Shown here piece by piece: positions 12,201 through 19,700 of a stretch of DNA of 64,000 nt; the first letter of the stretch is position 1, and each line of letters opens with the position of its first letter. A program made the position numbers and the translations under genes. The notes under the pieces are model-generated. The model was not told the origin of the DNA and did no database searches. It was given only the letters and a program-made list of their open reading frames with translations. The DNA lies in NCBI GenBank assembly GCA_030144725.1, contig JASKMD010000014.1, forward strand, positions 3,830,101 to 3,894,100, written 5' to 3'. The stretch comes from Haematococcus lacustris (Eukaryota > Chlorophyta > Chlorophyceae > Chlamydomonadales > Haematococcaceae).

Positions 12201-12417
12201 GCAGCATTTGGAACCCATCTCTTTCCCGTTTTGTGGCCAGTGGGTCAAAGGTGAACATGCTCCAGGACCCACTGGTTGGACCCGCCGCGTTTGTATACTC
12301 AGACGATTGCAGCCGAAGGCCCGCAATCCCGTTAGCATAGCCGCATTGGACCAGTGGGGGAGCAGAGGTCCCCATCAGAATATAGCACAGGCACAGGCAG
12401 GCAAACAGGCGCGCCAT
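205..12417 (-). CDS. LINE polyprotein: 2A, two Josephin-like proteases, APE, RT, PHD, RNase H, RLE
   Basis: About 4,070 residues numbered from the ATG at 12417; the frame is open to a GTG at 12453, but ATG is preferred in a eukaryote. Order: hydrophobic N-terminus; degenerate then near-perfect 38-residue repeats (about 370-690); 2A motif DVEANPGP (985-992); Josephin-like domain 1 (Cys1017, His1119, Asp1134); Josephin-like domain 2 (Cys1213 or 1214, His1336, Asp1351); Pro-Thr hexanucleotide linker; APE nuclease about 1605-1860 with LNTQG, LTETK, GDMNATW, SRIDD and SDHLPL; RT about 2170-2560 with Asp2348 and FADD (2461-2464); PHD finger about 3066-3130; a third His/Asp half-domain near 3480-3515; RNase H about 3580-3720 (TDGS, RAEL, ATDS, NEYADH); CCHC knuckle and RHN about 3835-3865; restriction-like nuclease with PD (Asp3928) and EIK (Glu3956, Lys3958). 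Every catalytic motif looks intact. The role is copy-and-paste retrotransposition; the proteases and 2A probably divide the product (inference). Confidence 0.9.
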   Translation of the reverse strand: MARLFACLCLCYILMGTSAPPLVQCGYANGIAGLRLQSSEYTNAAGPTSGSWSMFTFDPLATKRERDGFQMLPRCDVCNRCNDVEQAVLKLSQTPTTEKMNRWSGADIQTASSVAIDSSSSKRQPWTAQLVTDQSRSNRRTSQATASSGEPSDTPWQALPGIQTCDAVADIMMRCSRHSARQAKAHSGEPPDTPLQAQPRTHTWKAGTHAMVCHRHVIGCDAEPPGTPLQTQSTHVMAFCTKHMTSHASTSCAKPPDTPCFGSYTSPDLASVGTSERYKLTAPARHDQPPDTMTQVSHADAQADKRHAPQLHHHLPVFSHVALHDQSCDTVMQTIHADAQADVKHEAQHYHHLPASAATARHDEPLDTTMLADMQADNRHGAQPHYHLPAPTTSALQDQLAVTEMLTNHADMQADNRHGAQPHYHLPAPTTSALQDQLAVTEMLTNHADMQADNRHGAQPHYHLPAPTTSALQDQLAVTEMLTNHADMQADNRHGAQPHYHLPAPTTSALQDQLAVTEMLTNHADMQADNRHGAQPHYHLPAPTTSALQDQLAVTEMLTNHADMQADNRHGAQPHYHLPAPTTSALQDQLAVTEMLTNHADMQADNRHGAQPHYHLPAPTTSALQDQLAVTEMLTNHADMQADNRHGAQPHYHLPAPTTSALQDQLAVTEMPTNHADVQAANRHAPQHCHHLPAMNAAHRHNQTSDTTMQTADADVQAAQSHATQLHHHLPASAAAAWHEQPYDTAMLATHADAQKPYHHLQSLTTTTRKALPPPPAKPYHHLPALTVIPNTLCSPTTTTHITNNHNPHHHNHNPHYQEPQPSVHQQPQPTHIGTTIKQHIRLMDMLMLYVICTHLLNTLYQRISHPLQPTIKDSKRCFRKHKKRIARIRATVRTICYNLMAGIDGTQASSCALCKLADRFYLSTHGANSSHPYTVSQFNSTLHVYCTYQIAANRNGRDNTPCTMDPFSAARAVYLAWLLLAAGDVEANPGPAHCEEHHSGANPNPLYFEVQIDRNCQAHSLNNAAGKHWVKPNDLHTFWKAWQYRLHDAGDRKAWLIARGDGGALSDEVIHLYLQTHYGLTLTSVAQLHTAEDWSDDKLDALAMKYATLNFLCKTNGHSMAIRKLGGHWKLLDSNSPSKAAIPIHELSPLYRTTFHEIFVIAPDPAATPTQTIALRREGVCHIISHKEYNIPRYTLPNRPQPPYMECQHDNCCLVHAFNMAMGVKLIDHQAVIRHCKNLADHMQQLAQQARGMGLAVRALHTSHIYDKEGKFSLDTLNHYLHRTHHNTYLHPATQPLPRGGITPGKILGAITDTGATCISAIILLSCSDGKDIGHATAIRHTSQGWLWLDSLRHAPQPLNTPLDWHRLQGSLLTITTGNVEHTTFVRREIWLADPQAGYTPQDLAAHLADHTTPIDFTTMTEAHQTRAMPAPNTALNHRSKRTNPANPTTKHTKRRQAPPPPAPTPTPTPTPTPTPTPTPTPTPTPTPTPTPTPTPTLTPTPTPTPTLRLNPSPPLAAEPPPPSRPMQQVPPMTKKRRPTRVTTHDHSTKRQIRITNFLSPKTPSEPGPTPSTNPHNNACIGQPAITTEPTTTLDPKPIPILSNLTISTLNTQGLYTKRQDVIELILDDNPDILVLTETKIGRKSKMAPRWLQTMLRDYTWWHSHHHTAGTILAVKRSIAVATTAKANTADTAGRLVTATLQPTNSTPVILIGTYWPSGHSAAASSARHAMQDTITTLLNAHRSHLPLMIGDMNATWRPNDRSSNTTYPQDMEYRAFLHSQNLQPVQQEDRKATHRQWKEADETGQPQSTDSRIDDILTRNSPGKLRLLACASKWGGGLSDHLPLTMALDITSTGLNIPAIPTLPTLRQTCKKALTTPVSKEDQEKFKQACQDTNNNIPQLLARLQLTLRPAKTAAQAHYAAITNSCAKSTQQLTHIDGTSAPIVVNELATHMHNLLDKCLKVAIENCQTKTHNATGQHYRLRGCNKLRSHKRHTHLWIKHAQHHLSDYKGSTITDALTHVPPLPSCKVPTAAKQTALDIIRMYHKDGTPFHTALKLAYKHTKTDLQSYDKEQSAIHADRHRAAAQRLIHTKPRLANKAIFQPSSKRHTITALHDDRTGALATDPTQLVQVADRYFKRTWAATGSKSGTYLPEHCPRKAPWEQPNAIDRFTLKTGATQREEPDLEGNRAKRAWLNSTIQDTATFHTCLKQLSSGKAPGPDDIPNELLKMLPDEITTAIHDMFTVLWATGLTPTGWKTSNTVLIYKNKGSETDLANYRPIGLANTLYKLWTRMITVALYEYAEQHNVLSSCQAGFRRHQDTMTQLQSLVMALEDAKISQQDIYALIVDFTSAFNTTDQDKTLWIMYDLGFPTDAIEVVKDLYTGASSTVQLTPQLKGQPVPITRGTIQGDSLSPLLFLIYMEPLLRWLHVGGRGYEHGCLNATQHQDNTLRHQNKLSSLAFADDLIILTSCLSDLKIQAHKLTEFSTWGSLQVSGSKTKVTGILHQKAKTKVYGTNDPTAQVAAQLHGQIEVQGQTTQYLPPTQPFLYLGVNITMTLDWKHQHRRMTDTLRSRLECLRTSYASPRQTLHIMKTAVATCLAYAFPVTPCSPTDLEAWDSMITTMMKRRFGLWVSAPSAMIREDTDTFGLGCTSLAVEYNSRCVKTLLEGLQAEGRYGKVTRSMLAMQITYLSQLLAQKPSRHQTQKELQKCSRTRQLLCAHNSSLQVAFKGTTIDPPLLAQLHAIHTASVAQPLDKHHTRVMRAIVGPLIALGFSGPHQLLEMKGTNIISGRELRALAKQRGRRATHKHIGALNRLRLLLQLGEEPTSDQLQAIMNHRDINLDLDLKHRQTHQSMGGLTACQWTDKSTYALPGWNWQASIASNQVIRITDLFNKPPEQPTAAPPPHTNTQHTGATTTDPQNINNKRPAPKPPTGNKSMGRVSLPDATDLPLPHLNPTQLYTWKEDQATSGTVSHSQMMLNQMFRHREKIKKVFGWQITNTTFGLDLRPKAARRTHQKQQSKEEVDGTMQQQYWVTWHPSRVEKWALPLYAKNGYHPQSVKPYLRSQLRDDDCDCELCWSPNSRENDADAADMYVCDTCQRTYHWQCLLDCKCAKPSERPGSDDNAEWECPSCAPLAPHEKEARRAAADEEIVEVHWEPSAEAFTMLNHHTDFCEHMEEYKTETEARQYALTSTRKDGDINGDLMRQSMSDTARGQWQSTHGDPLRSKIRFDILPTNPQLDICPTGRCEVWLRHADFYPCQPTPAPTQALPQPITQQVVAIYNTDGKCVGVIAPARAANLLSRYNATQKNAPTPLNTSFAAELASLLARHGQATADATHITPTPIVHILRQHLEITKERYTTPLHCSPLFEEYYSPCEKDKLFGSLGPPLICQHQGMSWAQPTKADITMAVRHALHAAQAPTHTPTLTAMLLPNKGRTNSATYMRWISEHPHLCTKIGTFAPHALQPDPPQAWAGSIPYTCSNKHHSLLVLIHNSSAIHHLQARNPLWLDSLRGALSQLAGRKFLPPLNTRQPPPPPAHTSLTGAGTYRKLPQDTPTPPTALPPTSHTPDTHWSGTHLQSKVGDWKSWTYTDGSCITAPGAVQRIGAGIYHPQGTQQHQTINPSGEGATNTITRAELAAIKAALDQGHTHIATDSLTAMFQIRMAVLQPMRLHLHKHKDILTTIVQTIKASPTTIHLFKVRAHNGIIGNEYADHTAKLAAQHDNHDITIPGCKDPYHDIHWLQTPGKEDHPPRPLGDLTGSLKTHMHTRHRLGLANQDSIYYEAWQSITLIAHKMSNFLWRDGAITTPQQRCIMRYRTGTLYNQKHAVRFGLSDSTNCPLCGQPDSALHILSGCTATNKLVTHRHNAAGRAILRAVQDGALGAGLVFTDVGDLYEDSDTASPIKSKLKRRNLRRALDIDPTTTGRITYPDAVIISPNGPYEGPATKIPLRHRHVTLIEIKYCMDTDPTEQLHKATAQHANLLQALQPGINCASAKQINIMLGVGGTIYKDHTHNRLLELGVNDTNDNLLKWLHRHAIQTAHALVVARRQAEPPKQQRKQTKQWTRTARAPAG
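7896..8032. repeat. (GGGGTT)n hexanucleotide repeat in the LINE reading frame
   Basis: About 22 units of GGGGTT on the plus strand, with one GGGTTA-like variant near 7920. On the coding (minus) strand it gives an alternating Pro-Thr linker between the second protease domain and the APE domain. The length is a multiple of codons, so unit gain or loss keeps the frame. The plus strand (the LINE template strand) is strongly G-quadruplex-prone. Confidence 0.9.
9442..9465 (-). other. 2A-type ribosome-skipping motif (DVEANPGP)
   Basis: The codons read D-V-E-A-N-P-G-P, a perfect match to the D-[VI]-E-x-N-P-G-P 2A consensus. A hydrophobic stretch (YLAWLLLAAG) precedes it, as 2A activity usually requires. 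An in-frame ATG lies 20 codons upstream of the motif (9523-9525), so Met, a short charged stretch and this hydrophobic helix also look like a signal-peptide-plus-2A unit. The predicted break is between Gly991 and Pro992, 25 residues before the catalytic Cys of the first Josephin-like domain. 2A motifs are known in some other non-LTR retrotransposons. Activity here is inferred from the motif only. Confidence 0.85.
10367..11306. repeat. 114-bp tandem repeat (38 residues) in the LINE N-terminal region
   Basis: Unit starts fall at 10367 (divergent), 10481, 10595, 10709, 10823, 10937, 11051, 11165 and 11279 (partial), exactly 114 bp apart. Eight units encode near-identical 38-residue repeats containing RHGAQPHYHLPAPTTSALQD. 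More degenerate versions of the same motif extend over about 10050-11640. The near-identity suggests recent expansion or homogenisation. Confidence 0.95.
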
Positions 12418-12577
12418 TGTCTTCGGCGTCCAGGTCCAAGGTCCAGGGTCCACGATGCGGTACTCGTTCGGCTCGTCTCGGCGTGCAACTTCACACGCCG
12501 TGCTCGAACGACCTCGTTGATGCGTCTGCGGTCAGAGAAAACAGAGCGAAGTTTCAGTCAAAAATTATCCTAGGGAT

Positions 12578-12592
12578 TGGGCGAGGGACGGG
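12578..12592. repeat. Target-site duplication, right copy
   Basis: Identical 15-mer to 10-24. It lies next to the LINE 5' end and inside the Pro-rich coding tail of the Ulp1-like gene. Confidence 0.9.
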
Positions 12593-15500
12593 AGAGGGGC
12601 TGGGGTAGGGGCTGGGGTTGGGGCTGAGGTTGGCGGGGTTGGCGTACTGGGGGTTGCCATGCCAGGGCTGGGGGCTGAAGGCAGCGCCTCTGCCTTTGAT
12701 GAAGCAGCCGGTGATCCTGTGAACAGATGGCAGACAAAAGTGGAGTGATGAATGTTGGGTGGCATACTATGTATTTCTGCATGGTAGGCCACCACTGCCG
12801 GCAGATACATTGCCGCCCCTGACTCCACGACCACATTGCTATGTACCTTGTACAACGTCCTCTGGTGGATCCGGGAAGGGCCCATCAGCTATCTCATACA
12901 TCAATGCCTTGGGACCCACGAAAGCCAATGCCTTGGAGATGCACTCCTCCACGCTCTGTCGCTGTGCTTGAATGTCCACCTGTGACAGGTTCACGGTGTT
13001 GGCATATCCCCTGCATGACAGATAACACAATTAGGTGTGACACCTCCACACATGTTCGATGTATAATGTCTCGAGACTGGCAACATAACCCTCACATCTC
13101 AAGCTGGTTGACAAAAGCGTACACCATTGCCATGACGTAGTGGCCACAGTTGACACCGTCTGGTTGCTGGTCTACGCTCCCGACCTCAAACCTCCAGGAG
13201 CCCGCCTTGATACACCGAGCTGCAAACTCTGTGACAAGGGACACTTGACGCTCGTCCTGCATTTAAACAATGAGTGCAACATGCTGACTTGCTATGCTGT
13301 GTACTTCATGTTGTGTGCACCGCATGACACCCTATGTGGTGAGTACGCACCGGCATTCCACTGAAGAAGGAGTCAAAGTACACCACCTGCATGGTGACTG
13401 GGAAGAAAGCAAAGAGGATAAAGTGGTTGGTGACGTACGCTGGTACCAACACCACCTTGCGGTCAGCCAGGCTGGCAAACTTGGTGCTGTACATGATGTA
13501 GTTAACCCAGTCATCAGCTGTCAAAGGCAGGGCAGTAGGTGACTCCCAATTGGACATGAGCTTGCGTATGGCTTCGACGGGGAAGATGGCCAAGTACTTC
13601 CCTCCTACGTCCCTTGCAATCTCAGCCTGTAGGGGAACATGCAGCTTCACTTATGTGCCTCACTGGTACTGGGGTTTCAAATGCTTGCGCTCATTGAGCC
13701 AGCCCTCACCCTCATGGCTCCATGCATAAAGTCCATGATTGAGCATGAGATGAACCCCTTCTTGCCCATTTCGTCCAGGTCATGCTGCTCAATTGTCACT
13801 CGGGTTCCCTGCCATGACACACAGTGCATCTCATCTTGTTACTGTGTTGCAAGTAGTGTGGCATGAAATGAGTGATTCTCACCTCCTCCAGTCCCTGATA
13901 CAACACCGATACGGCGTGGTTTGAGTCAGGTATGTACTGTACACCCGGAATGGCCTGTTGCAAATCAGGGCAACGACGCATGGTGAGTATGTGACAGAGT
14001 CACATACAACGTGCCATGACCACGCACCACTTGGGTTGAAGGCATTGTTGCGGTGGCCGAGGTGTTTGGCAGCCATGGGGAAACCTACGTTTTGACAGCC
14101 ACAACAATACACAATACATCCCATGTTTTGTGCTTGTATCATGTAAAACTGCAAGGGTAACAAATACACACCTTTAAGGCACGGTGATCAGCTCACTAAC
14201 CTCAAGGTCGGGGAGCATCGCGTTCAGTACACCATGCATGGCACTGGTGACGGTAGACTCCTGCAAGGCGAATAAGTACCCACGACATATGCAGGCAGCA
14301 ACAGACGAGTGCATGGTGAGGGCACACTCACCGGTACACCATGCACCGCTGCCATCTCTGCTGCCCGGGTTCTCATCAAATGAACGACAACAGTGGGGAT
14401 ACTTGGCAATGGCAATGATGGACTGGGCGCCTCTACAGGAGGCGTGATTGCAGTGTTGGGTGATGAGACAGGGGCTCCTACACATGGAAACAAAATGGCA
14501 AACATCAGGTGATGACAATCCATGGGATGTCAACTCCTCCTACACATGAAAGTTATCCTCACCGGACTGCTCCTTCAAAGCCTGCCCACGGGCATGCCAA
14601 GGTGTCCAATCCGGGGGGACCCAGTCAGCGCCCTTCTCAGCTTTGAGTTTGGCGTGCGGCAAGAAGTCGTGGGCCTCTGATGCAAACCTCTGGCTGCAAG
14701 GCTCGTCCTGGTGCGTCTTGGCATATTTTGAATAAGTGTTACGACCGATGAAGACACTGCTGCAATCAGCATAGTTACATCAGGGTAACTCAGTGAAGGC
14801 CGTGAAGGCACAAGTCGTAGAGCACTTGCAATGCAATAACCTTTGTGCATGAGGTGGACTTGATGGGAGCGCACTCACTGCGCCAAGACATGCCACAAGG
14901 CGTCGTACGTCACGCACTTGGGCAACACCCCGTCAAAATGGGCCTCCAAGGCCAATGCCACAGCCCCCACTGCTGTGATCTCCGCCACAGGCCACTTTGC
15001 ACGTTTGTCCTTTGTCTTCCATGTGCAATACATGCCATGAGGCTCACCATTGATAGGGTAGGCCTGCAAAGAAGATGCTCATTCACTTATTGGTGCCATT
15101 GCGAACAGTGCTATCAGGGCTGCTGAAAATCTCACAGGTAGCACAGGGCGCAATGCGCACATGCTCACAGCCTTGTTACCCTCTTTGAGGGCGATTTGGT
15201 ACACCTGCAATGTATATACTAATGGTGTACATTACTTGCACGGCAACATGCAACAGGAACCAACGACATGCATGGGATGATATGCATGCACAAACCTCCT
15301 TGTTCTCTTCACCAAAAGTGTTGTAGTCCCGCTTACTCTGCATGCAAGAGGAAGGGAGAGATTTACAAGAGGGGGAAGACTGGTAGTGCATATTGTGATG
15401 TATTGTGATGTATGATGTCATGCGCCATCAGTTTACCTTTCGTCCCGGTGTTCCTTCAGCCTTGGCCTTGGCCTTCTGCTTGCTCCTTGTCTGCACGTGA

Positions 15501-16600
15501 GCCTGCTTTTTGCTCTTGGCAGCGCTGTCACTAGCTCGCTTGACCTGTGAGGATAGGGGCAGCTTTCAGCACACCATTACACCCCAACTTGGACCTGGCA
15601 ATAACAGCAAGCGTTCGACATGTAAATGTGCATGCGTGATGTTAGGTATTGGCTTACCCGCTTGCTGGACCTGGTTGGGGTGACAGCAGCTTGGCCACGA
15701 GCTGGAGATCGCAACTGCATCATGACATGAGCAACTTGCTCCTCCTGCTCCGCCTCCTCCTCCCCCTCCTCATCCTCCATCTCCCCCTCCCCCCCCCCTC
15801 CTCCCCCCCCCCTCCTCCTCCTCCTCCTCCTCCTCCTCCTCCTCCTTCTCCTTCTCCTCCTCCTCACCCTCCTCCTCCTCCTCCTCCTCCTCCTCCTCCT
15901 CCTCCTCCTCCTCCTCCTCCTCCTTCCGGCCTCTATGGCGTTTCCGTGTCCCCTAGCATGTCAACGCATGCATGTAGGTGTGTATGTGTGTGGGTGTATG
16001 TAGTATGTACTTGTCAAAGTTTGCAGGTACAAGCCATTTGATTACCTTCACGGCCTTGACTGAGCCCCCCTTAGGCTTGTTAGCTCCCACTGTCTTGCTG
16101 GCCAGCAACATGTCCTGGCTAGCTGGTGGGGGTTGAGAAGGGGCCTGCGTATATAGAGGCACAACAATGTATATACAAGAGGAGGCCCGCACCACTGTAA
16201 CACATACCTCATTAGCCGCATGTAAGTAGAGGATGGCCTGTGCATCTCCCTCCGCCGATGAAAACAACCCCCACTGGTTTTCATTGCCTGAAGCTACCCA
16301 GGCCGCATCGTAGACATTGTGCCACAGCGCTCGAGTAAGACGGCAGTAATCAGAATCTTGAAACATAGCAATGGGACGAGCGAGGCCATTGCCGTTGGAC
16401 TTGACCTTCCACAAGCCGTGTTGCTTAAGCTGCGACTTCAACCCCTCCGGCGTACTGAATGTGGTATCAGCGAAACTGTCCACCTTACGATGGGCGTCAT
16501 TGCGCACAACAATAGTCAGCGGCCCACCTCCGCGGCCCACCGTGAGAAGGTCGAAGCGGCGCAGCCACTGTGGGATACGGAGGATGCTAGGTAGGTGGTT
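12593..16600 (-). CDS. Ulp1/C48-like cysteine protease, many exons, disrupted by the LINE
   Basis: A spliced minus-strand gene. Core exons that join in frame: 13883-13981, 13710-13808, 13351-13626, 13096-13256, 12847-13010, then from 12716 downward. The protease core shows His in TNHFILFAFF, Asp in VVYFDSF and the Gln/Cys box QQPDGVNCGHYV, the H-D-Q-C arrangement of SUMO-protease (C48) peptidases. Upstream exon-like blocks include about 16208-16594, 16009-16144, a poly-Glu/poly-Arg stretch (15657-15940), a Lys-rich basic block (15436-15546), 14880-15068 and 14565-14763; a shorter form could start at the ATG at 13981. The last visible exon encodes a Pro/Ser/Thr-rich tail cut by the LINE. It lies back to back with the Tnp2-like transposase, so I infer it is the accessory protease gene of the same DNA transposon; C48 genes are known passengers of several DNA transposon groups. 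Upstream exon limits are approximate. Confidence 0.75.
15735..15925. repeat. (CTC)n trinucleotide tract in the Ulp1-like gene
   Basis: Nearly pure CTC triplets with C-run interruptions. On the minus strand this is GAG in one frame (poly-Glu, continuing EGEMEDEEGEEE) and AGG in another (poly-Arg). It lies within or beside an exon of the Ulp1-like gene and makes the local frame uncertain. Confidence 0.85.
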
Positions 16601-16704
16601 GTACGCTGCAGCATTTTCAGGGTGTTATGTGGCGGCAGATGAAGATATTTTGGGACGATATGTACAAGCGATGTCCAGTTGCTGACTGAAGTGTCGGCTG
16701 CGCT
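16601..16704. promoter_or_regulatory. Candidate shared promoter between divergent transposon genes
   Basis: About 100 bp separate the first recognisable coding block of the minus-strand Ulp1-like gene from the ATG (16705) of the plus-strand transposase gene. No TATA box is evident. The call rests on the head-to-head arrangement only. Confidence 0.3.
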
Positions 16705-19700
16705 ATGGATCGTGGTAGTGCAAGTGGTATGACGGCCCTGCCCAATGATCAGCAGAGGACGGCGGGATTGCTAGGGAAAGTGTGCACACGCCGGCCCCCG
16801 CCTCCGCTCTTGCCACCGGTGTGGCTTTGTTGACGGTGCTCGGACGGTCGGATGATGAGATCCTACCTTCGTGCTCTCACCTCGCATGTCGCTTTGCGTG
16901 CAGGCTGAGAAACCAGGACAATCCTATGATGAGCGCATTGTGGAGATAGTCAAATGGTTGGAGGTGTGGGAAAAACTGTGTAGGTAGCAGCATCACAAAA
17001 ACTAGCATACCCATCTTGTACTCTGTACGTCATGCAGGCGCTGTACGGGGATGTGCGGTCCAACGATGACAATGATACCGGATCAAAGTGCTTGCCTGGG
17101 CCTTCAACACCGCTGCAAGTACCACCTTCACAGGTTAGATGAGGAATGCAGTCGTACAGATAGGAATGGTGTAGCATTGAATTGGTACTGGTATTGACTA
17201 TGGCAGGCACGGGCATCAACATCATCTGGCATGTCAAAGACCAGGTGGTCAACACCACATCAGTCCAAGGTATGGGTTCACCTTACACCACACATGGAAT
17301 TGTGAAATGACTGGTACTGTGTATTGATGTCCTTGCTGTTTGTCCAGGTGTCGTTTGGCAGCCTCATCAGGGAGGGGGTGGATGATGGAGTGGGGGGTGC
17401 GGGCAGTGGGGCAGGCCGCGTCAGTGGGACACGGGGTGCAGCTCTTGGTGGTATATGCCTTGCGGGAGCAGGTGGCTCATTGAGGGGAGGTGACTCCCCA
17501 TTAGGTGGGGCAGATGAGGAAGGGGCCAGTAATGAGTCGCAGAGGGGGTGGGGACGAGAGGGTCCTCGCAAAGGGAGTGGTGGACATGGTGGTGAAGGGG
17601 AAGGTGAAGGGGAAGGCGAAGGGGAAGAGGGTGAGGGTAAGGGGGGAGGAGGATGGTTGTGAAGGCGGTGGTGGCGGTGGTGGAGGTGGTGGTGGAGGTG
17701 GCGGGGGTGGCGGGGGAGGTGGAGGTGGCGGGGGAGGAGGAGGAGGAGGAGGAGGGGGGGGGAGGAGGGGGGGGGAGGTGGTGGGGGGGGGAAGGGGGGC
17801 TGTGAGGGCAGCGGCATTAGGCGGCCGACCGGTCAAACCTCGCGACAGCACGGTCTCCAGGATCCAGGGTGCACTGCGTGCTAACGCACCCTTGTTCCGG
17901 AGCCCTCCAGACACCTCACTGCGTGACCACATCAGAGCCCTATGCGAGTACCTCATCACTTGCCCAACAGAGCAGGACGTGGTGAACATGCTGAAGCTGG
18001 TGAACAGCATCTTGGGCCCGGGCAAGACATGGCACCCTTCAACACTGCATCAACTACAAGGTGTGCTTGGGGCAGTGGAGAAAGAGGGGCAACGAGTGCA
18101 CGTCTGCAACGGCAGGGCGTGTGGTGGACATGTCTTTGAGTACCTTCCTCGGTAGGTCCATTGCTAGGATGTGGAGGTGATGCTGTCATGACCGGTACAA
18201 CATTTGCTTGTCACAGGTCCGAATGGACGAATCACAGATATGACAGGTGCCCCCATGAGAAATGCCAGACGCCCCGCTTTGTGACAGGTGACATCTCAAC
18301 TGTATGTTTTGATACCACCACCTCCCAGCCTATCACCACCCTTCCCAGTCCTCATTTTCTGTTGCGCAACATACCTGGGGTGCATGGACATGATGTGTGG
18401 TGTTGTGTTTGTACGGGCAGAGGGCAAGTCAATTGAGCCACGCTGCTGCATCTTCCTTCATGGCCTGGAGGACACCTTGAACTTCATCTTGAACCGCCTC
18501 CGCATGAAGGAGTGGTTCCTACAGCGCCCAGTGCATCCGGAACCAGGCTCGTTGGCTGCAAGTAAGATAGGTAGTGAGGTGACTATGTTGTGCGCATTAG
18601 TGACAAGCATGAGTGCGTCTCAATTGCACTACCACTCGTAGGAATTAGCAGCCAGGCGCCTAAACCGACTTTGGTTGTTTCGGCTGAAACTTCGCCCATT
18701 GGTAGCCTGTAATGTAAGCATTTCAACCCAAAATAAACGAGGTCAAAAAAGTCAAAGGCTGGGGCTCGGCGGCCCGTGGCGTTTGTTCAGCAGTGTTCAG
18801 CAATTTTCAGCAATGTTCAGCAATGTGTTCAGCAATGTTCAGACAGCCGTTCAGCAATGTTCAGCAGCCCGTTCAGCCAGCCGTTCACCCATGTTCAGCA
18901 GCCCGTTCAGCCAGCCGTTCACCCATGTTCAGCAATGTTCAGCTAGCGTTCAGCAATGTTCAGCTAGCGTTCAGCAATGTTCAGCTAGCGTTCAGCAATG
19001 TTCAGCTAGCGTTCAGCAATGTTCAGCTAGCGTTCAGCAATGTTCAGCTAGCGTTCAGCAATGTTCAGCTAGCGTTCAGCAATGTTCAGCCAGGCGTTCA
19101 GCAATGTTCAGCCAGGCGTTCAGCAATGTTCAGCCAGGCGTTCAGCAATGTTCAGCTAGCGTTCAGCAATGTTCAGCTAGCGTTCAGCAATGTTCAGCTA
19201 GCGTTCAGCAATGTTCAGCTAGCCGTTCAGCAATGTTCAGCTAGCGTTCAGCAATGTTCAGCTAGCGTTCAGCAATGTTCAGCTAGCGTTCAGCAATGTT
19301 CAGCTAGCGTTCAGCAATGTTCAGCTAGCGTTCAGCAATGTTCAGCTAGCGTTCAGCAATGTTCAGCTAGCGTTCAGCAATGTTCAGCTAGCGTTCAGCA
19401 ATGTTCAGCCAGCCGTTCAGCAATGTTCAGCCAGCCGTTCAGCAATGTTCAGCCAGACGTTCAGCAATGTTCAGCTAGCGTTCAGCAATGTTCAGCTAGC
19501 CGTTCAGCAATGTTCAGCCAGCCGTTCAGCAATGTTCAGCCAACAATTCAGCAATGTTCAGCCAGCCGTTCAGCAATGTTCAGTAGCTGTGTCTTGTGGT
19601 GCTGCCCGCTTGCTTGCTGCAGGCGGGACTCGTGTTACACCTGCTGCTGCCGCCACTGCATGCTCTAAATCCCATGCCAGGTCTTGGAGCCCACGCCATG

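Larger units (their letters stand above)
25..12577 (-). mobile_element. Full-length Dualen/RandI-like LINE retrotransposon
   Basis: The element spans about 12.55 kb between perfect 15-bp target-site duplications. Read on the minus strand it has a 160-bp 5' leader (12418-12577), one uninterrupted open reading frame (205-12417), a roughly 160-bp 3' UTR and a short (CTTT)n tail (25-43) directly against the duplication. The protein has both APE and restriction-like endonucleases, RT, RNase H and cysteine protease domains. This combination was reported for Dualen of Chlamydomonas reinhardtii and otherwise separates the early and late LINE clades. An intact frame plus a perfect duplication argues for a recent insertion, possibly an active copy. 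It interrupts the last visible exon of the Ulp1-like gene: the Pro-rich reading frame runs into the duplication from 12593 and appears to resume at positions 9-1. Assignment to Dualen rests on domain order, not on a tree. Confidence 0.9.

Noticed and set aside
12418..12453. Start of the LINE frame at the GTG at 12453
   Set aside because: Nuclear genes in green algae normally start at ATG. The ATG at 12417 opens a hydrophobic N-terminus, although the 12 upstream codons are open.
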